Of a stretch of DNA of 64,000 nt, positions 56,242 through 64,000 are shown piece by piece. Position 1 is the first letter of the stretch. Each line of letters begins with the position of its first letter. Origin of the DNA: Debaryomyces hansenii CBS767 (Eukaryota > Ascomycota > Pichiomycetes > Serinales > Debaryomycetaceae); assembly GCF_000006445.2 (NCBI RefSeq), contig NC_006043.2, forward strand, positions 496,001 to 560,000, in the 5' to 3' direction. Made by a program: the position numbers and the translations under genes. The notes beneath the pieces were generated by a model. The model made no database searches and was not told the DNA's origin. It saw only the letters and a list, made by a program, of their open reading frames with translations.

Positions 56242-56556
56242 GTTTGACTAATTGTATATGAATATATTGACTATTATGTATAAATTGTAAGAAGAAGATC
56301 CTATTGTATATGATTTATAATAAGTTTGTATGTGAAAGCTAATGACCCGCCCAAAGCTGGTATTCGCACGCATTATTTTAATTCTCGAGTAAGCAAAACT
56401 TCAAAGACTCTGATTGGCTGGAAATGCGAATAACCCAATACCGATAATCGGCTAGGATTTGGAGTACCTACATTGCTACATTTTGCAATCTTTAAATGAG
56501 TAGAATGTACATTAACGTATATTAGAGATGGGAAACGGAAATTGTAGTACGTGCAG

Positions 56557-58653
56557 CTATAAAGGGGCGGTTTCCTTCTTCAACCAAATGTATTCAAGAG
56601 AAGTTTTAGAGAAAGAAGGTGACAATTCGTTCCACACGGTCTGGTGATACTTGTTTATCCAGGCCTTTTCTTCTGTAGTTAACAAGGAAATGTCAATAAG
56701 CTTTTTACAGAATGGGACCCTAGTGAGGGTGTCGAACTCCAAAAAGTCTCTTTCGTTGTAGGAATGACCAGACTGCTTGACGTACATGACGTTTTCGATT
56801 CTGATACCGTAGTCACCGTCTTCATAGTAGCCCGGCTCGTTGGAAATCAAGTGGCCTGGTCTCAAGGACGACGACGCAGCGTTGGGTCTTGGACCGATGC
56901 CAATAGGGCCCTCATGGACGTTGAGGTATGCTCCGATACCGTGTGAGGTACCGTGACCGTAATCCAATCCGGCAGACCACAAATGCTGTCTTGCAATTGA
57001 GTCAATCAAGGCACCCGTGGTGTCCTCGGGAAACTTCAAGTCGCCTAAAGAAATATTGCCCTTCAAGACTAAGGTGTAGTGTTTGATTTCATCGGGCTTT
57101 GGGTTGGTGAAGTGGATGGTTCTGGTTACGTCGGTGGTTCCTTCCAAAAATTGAGAACCCGAGTCGTTTAAATATATCTTGTGGGGGTTGATGACCGCAC
57201 ATTCACCCTTGATAGGTTTGTAATGGATCACGGCTGCATTGGCCCCGGTGGCACTGATGGTCGCGAATGATAAGCCCACGAAGTTATCCTCTTGCATTCT
57301 GAACTGGGTCAATTTGTCGTCGGCTTGGAGCTCGTCAATCAATTCGCCCTTATTTAGTAATTCATTTTCAAGCCAGGCAAAAAACTTACAGAGGGCACGG
57401 CCGTCTTTCAAATGGGCGGATCGGGCTCCCTTAAGTTCGACCTCGTTCTTAATGCCCTTTAAGTCCTCTATGGGCGATCTCAAGGGCTGCTCAAATGAAC
57501 ATTTCAAGTTACGGATGATTTCCCATGATGAGTTCTTAGGGACCAAAAGCTTCTTATTGGCCATATTAAAATCTTTCGATAAAGAGTTCAACTTGGTCCA
57601 AAAGTTTTCGTATGGCTCCACATTCACATTGTCAGCCTGTAATGCTGCCTGTACTTTTGTATCAAATCTATAATTATTAGCAAATAATGTCACTTGCTGA
57701 TTAGTGATGATTAAGTAACCGTAGAAAACGGGGTTATACTCTATATCACTTCCTCTCAAATTCAATAACCATGCAATTTCGTCCAATGCTGAAACAACCA
57801 ATCCGACACATTTGTGCTTATTCATGGCCTCAGTAACGTCTTTAATTTTGTCACTATATGTTCTTCCCGTATACTTTTCATCCAATACCTTGATAATACT
57901 GGCCGGTGAACTGGGTAAGTCCTCGAAGTCGATCCACATCTTTTCAATCAAATTGTCCTTAACCGCCACAAGTTCCACCTCTGCTTTGGTGTTCTTGGGC
58001 AGAGAGAGCTTGTCTCTAACCACCTTATCGAACTTCTCAAACACTTGGTATGTGATCAATTTAGGGTCCACCCCGATGTTTATTTTGCTTCCCGAGTCTA
58101 ACGATAATTGAATCGCCTGGTCTACACTCCACTCTTGCCACGTAGGCTCACTCTTGACCCCCTGTTTCAACAAGACCCAATTAAAGTCTAATTCGTTTGT
58201 CGCCTGGTTGAAATACCTCCCGTCCGTCGACACAGCTGCAAGTCCCTCAGGGGTCTCATTCATACACATCACGTCCCTGGTGACCACTGCCACCCCGGCA
58301 CTTCCTTGGAACCCCGAAATGAAACTTCTCTTCTGATCAAACGCAGAAACGTACTCCGATTGGTGCTGGTCCTCCGATGGCACTACGTATACCCCTAAAT
58401 CGTATTCCGCCATCAACAACCTCAATTTTTCCAACCGTTTCGATGTATTGACTTCCTTAGCATCTGGAGCACATAAACTGGCAGCATCTATCGTGAAAAC
58501 TGACCCCTTTCTCGATGCTCCTCTTGGTGACCCCGATCCACTATTTCTCATAGAAACTTGCTTCGCAAGACTTACAGATCTTTTGTGCGTACGGGATAAT
58601 AATCCTGGCGAACATGTACAGTTAGCACATTGAGCTCTACTTACTTTCCTCAT
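56557..58653 (-). CDS. FRA1: Fra1 aminopeptidase P-like protein, iron signalling
   Basis: A 698-residue member of the Xaa-Pro aminopeptidase family (M24B). S. cerevisiae Fra1 works with Fra2 and Grx3/4 to pass the mitochondrial Fe-S signal to the Aft1 iron regulator. Start at MRKVSR (58653). A Ser/Arg-rich 80-residue extension precedes the N-domain (GVYVVPSEDQHQSEYVS). The C-terminal pita-bread domain keeps all metal ligands by motif: the two Asp in DSGSQFLEGTTDVTRT, His in YGHGTSHGIGAYLNVHEGP, Glu in SNEPGYYEDG and Glu in YGIRIENV. It therefore looks catalytically competent. S. cerevisiae Fra1 is 749 residues. Confidence 0.93.
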   Translation of the reverse strand: MRKVSRAQCANCTCSPGLLSRTHKRSVSLAKQVSMRNSGSGSPRGASRKGSVFTIDAASLCAPDAKEVNTSKRLEKLRLLMAEYDLGVYVVPSEDQHQSEYVSAFDQKRSFISGFQGSAGVAVVTRDVMCMNETPEGLAAVSTDGRYFNQATNELDFNWVLLKQGVKSEPTWQEWSVDQAIQLSLDSGSKINIGVDPKLITYQVFEKFDKVVRDKLSLPKNTKAEVELVAVKDNLIEKMWIDFEDLPSSPASIIKVLDEKYTGRTYSDKIKDVTEAMNKHKCVGLVVSALDEIAWLLNLRGSDIEYNPVFYGYLIITNQQVTLFANNYRFDTKVQAALQADNVNVEPYENFWTKLNSLSKDFNMANKKLLVPKNSSWEIIRNLKCSFEQPLRSPIEDLKGIKNEVELKGARSAHLKDGRALCKFFAWLENELLNKGELIDELQADDKLTQFRMQEDNFVGLSFATISATGANAAVIHYKPIKGECAVINPHKIYLNDSGSQFLEGTTDVTRTIHFTNPKPDEIKHYTLVLKGNISLGDLKFPEDTTGALIDSIARQHLWSAGLDYGHGTSHGIGAYLNVHEGPIGIGPRPNAASSSLRPGHLISNEPGYYEDGDYGIRIENVMYVKQSGHSYNERDFLEFDTLTRVPFCKKLIDISLLTTEEKAWINKYHQTVWNELSPSFSKTSLEYIWLKKETAPL

Positions 58654-59117
58654 ATTGGTCACTTATTGTACTTAAAAACCCTTTTCTTTCTATCGCCCAA
58701 TAACTATTTTGCAAAGATAATCATATCATCAAATGCCGATAAAGACACGACTTTCTGTCAAAAGAAGTGCCTTGTTTGTGTTACTTGAGGACTAATTTTA
58801 GTACTTTCTGCTATTATTGACGATAACTATTTCGGGAGACCAATTACGAACAAATGATTCATACAAAATGTATTTCTAATCTACGATAGGTACCGATGAA
58901 TTACTTTGTAGACAGCAATTCGACGGGTGTATAATTACAGTCTGGAGATAACCATTTTTGATAGGAATCTGGACTTAATGTCGCTAAAGTCACTAAAACA
59001 AGTGACACAAAAGCTCTAAAGAATTGTGAGCAGCAGTCCCATAATAGGCAAGCGGACCAAATAGATGGATGATTAGAGTGCTTTTGCAAATAGAACCAGA
59101 CATAGGTCGATTTGAGA
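58654..59117. other. Divergent promoter region of FRA1 and KAP122
   Basis: 464 bp between the FRA1 and KAP122 start codons. No RNA gene or repeat is seen. A 76-codon minus-strand ORF overlapping its right end runs into the first exon of KAP122 and is taken as spurious. Confidence 0.5.
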
Positions 59118-62100
59118 ATGACAATGAACATTAGCTTTGAGCAGGTGGTTCAGGTATGTATTGAGGAGATATTTGGGTCCAAAAAGGGCCATTTCGGATT
59201 GAGATCGGAAAACGGGTACTAACCCAAATTTTTCAGCACATTGAGACATTGTATTCTACTAGGGACCCAGACGTGGTAAACCGGATTCAGAATGAGCTAC
59301 AGGAGCTACAGAGGTCGGGGGACGGATACCAGGTTGCAGGAATGCTAATGAAGCATTCGTCGAGGAATTGTCAGTTTTTTGGAGCGTTGACATATGCGGT
59401 GGTGATAAACAGCATGGGCCCTAAATTGGAAATTGACAAGCTAGAGGTTTTAGTGAGGGAAATGGAGGGCCATATATGCGCTATTGTGAGACTGGGGGAG
59501 ACGGAGGCCAATATGTTCATTATACGGAAGTTGTTTTCGAACTTGTCGTTGGTGTTCATCAGCAACCACGAGACGTATTCCAATCCGGTAGAATCGTTGC
59601 TTCGGTCGCTATGTGGGAGCACAGATCTCGCACAGGTCGTCGGAGGCTTACAAGATATGCAGTTGATGGTGTTAGTGATGTTCTCATCGGTTATTGTGGA
59701 GGATATCTCCAAGCAGGAAAGATCTGCCGAGATTCATGCGGTGGTGGAAAGCGAGTTATACAGGGACCTCATTATAATATACGACTTTTTGAACAGCACT
59801 TCGAGGAGTGTGGCGATTGACTCGTTGGCCTTAGACTGCTTAAATTCGTGGGTGACGTATATTTCAGTTGCAGAATGCAACTCTCAGGTGCGATACACAT
59901 CAGTGGAGACGTTAATTACGTTCCTTTTCAACCATTTCCTGACCCAGCAGAACCCTGCAGATGATGAAGTTCTTAAGCTTATAAATAAGGCGGTGGGAGT
60001 GGTGACAGAAATCCTTGAAATCAATCCTCGCATGCTAACACCGGAAATGAAATCGTACTTGGACAATTTGTTATTTGAATCGCAAAATTGGGGGGCATAT
60101 TACATTGACACGATAATATTGGGGGAAGCTAGAGAGATGTACCTGGAAGAGATTGATTCATTTATCAACTTATTAATAACGTTTTTACAGAATGATATCT
60201 TGAAACTATCCAAATCAATAATGCATACAAACGTGCAATATAAAATCAAAACTTTGGTTAGCTTGACTAATTTTCCTGGGACTCCAATTGAAGATGAATC
60301 AGTCAGTGACCAGTTTCTCGCATTCTGGGAGGAGTTTATAAATATTTATGTTGATGACATTGATACTTTTGAAGCCATATTTTTGAACGCTCCGAATGAT
60401 AGGCAAAGCTTTTTCTCCAAGAGAGATGAAATAATCAACGACGTGTGTTCAATTTATTGGAATAAAATACACCTACCCGAATTGAACGTTTTGGAAGCAA
60501 ATAAACTGGAATTCCTTCACTATAGAACTGGTGTATCAGATTTATTCATTGCTGGATACTCATTATTGAGTGTTCCGTTTTACGAAAAATTAACACATAG
60601 TATTACCGTTAATATTTTAGAAACTGATGAAAATCCTACGAAGATCATCGATATCGAAAGTACATTGTATTTATTATTCAAAATTACTGAAGATTGCACG
60701 TTCTACGAGTCTCAAAGCTCTATACTAATACCATATGTCGATTCGCTTTTTGAATCTAGGTTACTTGACGTCATTAAATTATACACGGCAGGGGAAGGGA
60801 TTTATAGATACGTTTATTCGACGTTTGTCAACTTTTTATCAAGTATTCAGTTCTATCTTAAGGGAGAGCGTGGTTCACGCTACTTAGGCACTATTTTTGA
60901 TTTATTATTCTCTATTGTTTTGGATGGTCCTCAATCGTTGTCACTCAATACATCTAGAACTATATTGAAAATATGTCAAGAATGCAGAGAAAGTTTGACA
61001 TCATTCTTACCGAACTTGGAAGTATTGTTGGTCGAGATGTTGAAAAATCTATCGGTAGACGGACTAATAAGACAAAGGATGTTCAATGCGTATACATCTA
61101 TCGCCCAATGCTTAAAGGAGCCTTCAAAATTCAGTGACATATTGAAAAGAATGATTACTGCTATTCACAATAGGGCTTTAGAAGTTATGAATAGTCTGCC
61201 ACAGCTAAATGAAAATGAAGAAGATTATCTTCTTTCACTATTATCATGCGTTTGCGAGGTTGGCAGAGCTTGTGAAATACCCGAGGAAGTAGATGACTTC
61301 TATAATGAAGAGCAGAAGTTTCTTGTTAACCAATATTGGATTGAAGATCCTATGCAAGTAAAGGATTTGAATTTGAGTATCGTGAAGACTTATTTATTGA
61401 ATTATGCTCCAATCATTAATAACACTACATGTACTGAAAAATGCTGTCTTATATTAAAAGCAGGAATTAGAGAACCTATAGAGGGTCCTTTTAAATTTCC
61501 CATGGATACTATTTTTAACTTCATTCTGGCTAAAATTGACAACTGCAATATTGACTCTGTCCCTTATTTATATGGTCTCATAGAAACTGTCGTTATTGTG
61601 AACCACAAGTTTTTGGATCAAGAAATAGTAGGTCAATTGGTCAAAAGAGTGTTCACTGATCACATTGATTTTCTAAAATCAGATCCTTACACAATTAATT
61701 CTGCAATTGAACTATTTGCTACAATATTAGAAAGGAACCCATCCTTAATTGTCAGCTTACCTGTATTCGAGAATGTTATTGTTGGGTTTGCGATAGATGG
61801 ATTAAAAGCTCATGAAGCATTTATTATTAAATCAATCCTGAAGTTCTGGGTTGCATTAATTGCATTGAAAAAAGGCACGAAAGAGAATCAAGATTTCATC
61901 AGGAGTATGATGGTGAATACAAACTTGGGTACTCTTTTTGTATTCGATTTACTCAAAGCATTTCTAGGAACACCAAGGTCAAACCTAGATCATTATTATC
62001 CTATATTTAGAAACCTTATTACTAAATACCCAATTGAGTTAAAGAAATGGTTACAGGTAGCCTTTAGAGAATTGAAGAATAGCAAGTTGGATGAGAAAAA

Positions 62101-62221
62101 TATAGATGCATTGATTAGTAGGATCATGGCAACAAGAGGTCAACGGTCAGCGAACGATATCTTGAAAAAAATTTGGTTGCAATTAAACGGATTAATAGAA
62201 TTTAATAGTCGGAGTTTTTAA
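59118..62221 (+). CDS. KAP122: Karyopherin Kap122/Pdr6 (importin-13 type), spliced
   Basis: Two exons, 59118-59153 and 59237-62221, giving 1006 residues. Kap122 imports the Toa1-Toa2 TFIIA dimer and other cargoes. The short first exon codes MTMNISFEQVVQ and joins in phase to HIETLYSTRDPDVVNRIQNEL, matching the Kap122 N-terminus (VVALIEELYSP). Inside, the regular HEAT-repeat helices include HSSRNCQFFGALTYAV, VEDISKQERSAEIHAVVESELY and FPGTPIEDESVSDQFLAFW. The C-terminus has RSNLDHYYPIFRNLITKYPIELKKWL and MATRGQRSANDILKKIW, which resemble the S. cerevisiae C-terminus. Without exon 1 there is no ATG near the start, so an annotation from the long frame alone would be truncated. Confidence 0.9.
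59154..59236 (+). other. Spliceosomal intron in KAP122
   Basis: 83 nt beginning GTATGT, with a perfect TACTAAC branch point at 59217-59223, a short pyrimidine stretch and TTTCAG at the end. The branch point to acceptor distance is 13 nt. Reading through would hit the TAA inside the branch point. Length is not a multiple of three, so splicing is needed to restore the frame. Confidence 0.92.
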
Positions 62222-62297
62222 ATTATTTATATTTGAGCGTAACTAATAAAACATATACATAGGAATATTAAAAACAAATTTAGATAAGATAAGCCGG

Positions 62298-64000
62298 CTA
62301 ATGCAACATGGAATCTAATTCTGAACATAAATGTTCACATTCGGCATTAAAGTCAACATCATTGATAGTCATCGCTTGGTATCTTACTCTTACAACACCA
62401 TTGTAAGAATCCTGTCTAGCCTTTAACCTAAAGTTGAATTCTTTCATGGTAATATCATTGATTAAATCTTGAAATACATTATTTTCATTGTTAGTTTGTT
62501 GTTCCCTCAAAGTTAACAATTCACCTGCAGTCTTTCCGAATAGCTTATTAGCCTCTTGGTCAAATAAAGTCATCCACAATTGCCCAGAAGAGTCCATAAC
62601 GGAACAGTTTAAAATATATCTATAATGAGGCTCGTTGAAATTTATATCACATTTTTCACATCTCCAGGTTCCATCGGGTTGCTCAACCACTTTCCTATTG
62701 CATGTTGTAGATGGTTGTTGAGAACTAGATTGTAATGAATTGTTACAAGCTGGGTAGCAAAAATTTTCTGTTTTGAAGAAATTGACAGTTGCCTTGATGT
62801 TGAAGAAATCTGGCTTTTCACTCATACCTAAGTTTTCTTCTTGAGCTTGTAATATAGACTTTCTATTATTAATTAAATTTTGGTTCGAGCTGTTCTCGTT
62901 CTTTAAAGTTTTGAAATTTTCATTTACACCTTGATTATCAAACCATCCCTTTAACTGGTATGCCTCAGCTGTGTCAGGATTCGCCATCATCGATCCGGCA
63001 TGGGTCAATGTCAATGATCTTCCAGCAAAGTCTTGGATTTTGCAACCCTTGAAAGCAATAACTGAACCTTCACTTGTGTCGAAATCAACGGCTGTATTAT
63101 TCCATAACCCAACTGTAATTGCAAAGTTGGAATCGTCCACAATGGTGATATTTCTTCTATCAAATGGCTTTCCTGTAGATTTAGCAGTAATTTGGAAAAC
63201 TGGATTTACTTCCTTCAAAACACCTATTACGTCAATGATTGAGTTTGGCTCACAGCTTTCAATTTGGTTTAATTTGGTAAAGTTGAAATGAATCTTTGGC
63301 ACATCAGTGGTATCAAAGCATTCTTCCACATTTGTATCTCTATCCAACGCCAATTCATAAGGATGGCTCAAATGAGAAAATTGTGGTTTGGCTTGTTGAA
63401 TTCTGGCTTTGCTGATATAGTAAACTTTGCCTTCCTCCAATTCCTGGTAAAACTTTTCTGCCAAATCATTGAAAGCCGTGGCCCTGATTTCATCAGATTC
63501 ATCCAAGAAATTGACATTGAATAATTTACCTTCACCACGCGCGTTAGACCACTTTCTAATATCGCCTTTGTAAGAAACTCTGGCCTTAATGACCCATTGA
63601 TTTTGATATGGCGACAATTGTTCAATAGCATTTACGTGTCTTTGTTGAAAAGTGCTTGCCTTTTGAGGTTGTTGTTGCTGTTGTTGAGGTGCTTTGGCTT
63701 GGTTTAACTCTGCAGATTCTAACTTCTGGCTCTTATTAGCCAACTCTAAATAATCGTCTTCAGGGTGCTCAGCATAATACGAATCACATGAAATCAATGT
63801 ATTTGTGGATTTGTTACTTGTTTGAAACTTCACTTCCAAGTTATTAATAATCATAATATGTTTCTGAGTGGTGACCAAGCTGTAATCTTTAATAATTATG
63901 ACCGATGTTTTTTTAAATCCATTAGCTTCACAATAAGGAATACATTCACTGGTAATCAATCCATGTAACGAATACGCTCCATCATTAAGCAAAACCCGAT
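62298..64000 (-). CDS. RFA1: Replication protein A large subunit Rfa1 (5' end cut by window)
   Basis: A partial gene: 566 residues plus stop are visible and the frame runs off the right edge, beginning ...RVLLNDGAYSLHGL. About 50 N-terminal residues should lie outside. Rfa1 binds single-stranded DNA in replication, repair and recombination. Seen: the end of the N-terminal OB domain, a Gln-rich linker, DNA-binding domain A (WVIKARVSYKGDIRKWSNARGEGKLFNVNFLDES), domain B (NSIIDVIGVLKEV, GKPFDRRNITIVDDS), and domain C with its zinc ribbon (CYPACNNS with CNRKV and CEKCD). The C-terminal DEFN-type helix ends near LCSELDSMLH. It converges on KAP122 with a 76 bp gap. Confidence 0.96.
   Translation of the reverse strand, partial: RVLLNDGAYSLHGLITSECIPYCEANGFKKTSVIIIKDYSLVTTQKHIMIINNLEVKFQTSNKSTNTLISCDSYYAEHPEDDYLELANKSQKLESAELNQAKAPQQQQQQPQKASTFQQRHVNAIEQLSPYQNQWVIKARVSYKGDIRKWSNARGEGKLFNVNFLDESDEIRATAFNDLAEKFYQELEEGKVYYISKARIQQAKPQFSHLSHPYELALDRDTNVEECFDTTDVPKIHFNFTKLNQIESCEPNSIIDVIGVLKEVNPVFQITAKSTGKPFDRRNITIVDDSNFAITVGLWNNTAVDFDTSEGSVIAFKGCKIQDFAGRSLTLTHAGSMMANPDTAEAYQLKGWFDNQGVNENFKTLKNENSSNQNLINNRKSILQAQEENLGMSEKPDFFNIKATVNFFKTENFCYPACNNSLQSSSQQPSTTCNRKVVEQPDGTWRCEKCDINFNEPHYRYILNCSVMDSSGQLWMTLFDQEANKLFGKTAGELLTLREQQTNNENNVFQDLINDITMKEFNFRLKARQDSYNGVVRVRYQAMTINDVDFNAECEHLCSELDSMLH

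Noticed and set aside
58901..59131. 76-codon minus-strand ORF
   Set aside because: It runs through the KAP122 promoter and first exon on the other strand, with no recognisable content.

Overview
This 64 kb window is nuclear chromosomal DNA of a budding yeast. Genes are dense and almost all uninterrupted, AT-rich spacers separate them, and the two introns I can support carry the yeast TACTAAC branch point. Nearly every product has a Saccharomyces or Candida counterpart. Three things point to the CUG-Ser1 clade (Debaryomyces/Candida relatives) rather than Saccharomyces: a DUF3589 beta-mannosyltransferase, a secreted GPI-anchored Cu-only superoxide dismutase, and a TilS-type tRNA-Ile lysidine synthetase. 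Debaryomyces is my best guess, but the species cannot be fixed from sequence reading alone. If the clade is right, CTG codons read as Ser, so Leu residues at CTG in a standard translation should be treated as Ser. Starts below use ATG only. Several reading frames stay open upstream of the ATG through GTG or TTG codons, which I did not accept as starts.

Layout. 0-11 kb: an orphan Ser/Pro-rich protein, nuclear-pore GLE2, a CLC chloride transporter, splicing factor AAR2, a mitochondrial HMG-box protein and an alpha-arrestin. 11-25 kb: 3-hydroxyisobutyrate dehydrogenase, a gene-free stretch of about 1 kb, a DUF1989 protein, lipoate ligase AIM22, RNase P subunit POP4, then VPS51-RPC34-NTR2, ARG3 with a Gcn4 site, a GRE2-type reductase and a beta-mannosyltransferase. 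25-41 kb: RTT10, ILS1 divergent from a TilS-like gene, TAF2, VPS9 with an expanded Asn/Thr repeat, and an intron-containing tRNA-Lys(UUU). 41-51 kb: a gene-free stretch of about 0.9 kb that may be an old LTR, CDC37, NAB3, a YMR315W-type oxidoreductase, SEC20, NGL2 and MOB1. 51-64 kb: a spliced unknown gene, IRC19, a small orphan, a Cu-only SOD, ISA1, FRA1, spliced KAP122, and RFA1 cut by the right edge.

Genes that belong together. ILS1 and the TilS-like gene share one 203 bp promoter, and both act on isoleucine tRNA. ISA1 and FRA1 sit in tandem, both belong to iron-sulfur metabolism and signalling, and with IRC19 they match a cluster on S. cerevisiae chromosome XII left (YLL027W, YLL029W, YLL033W). 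VPS51 and NTR2 match YKR020W and YKR022C. The rest is ordinary housekeeping content. I see no virus, plasmid, CRISPR array or complete transposon. The less ordinary material is two easily missed short 5' exons, the TilS/ILS1 pair, the DUF1989 gene, repeat-bearing VPS9 and NAB3, and a few small proteins I cannot name.
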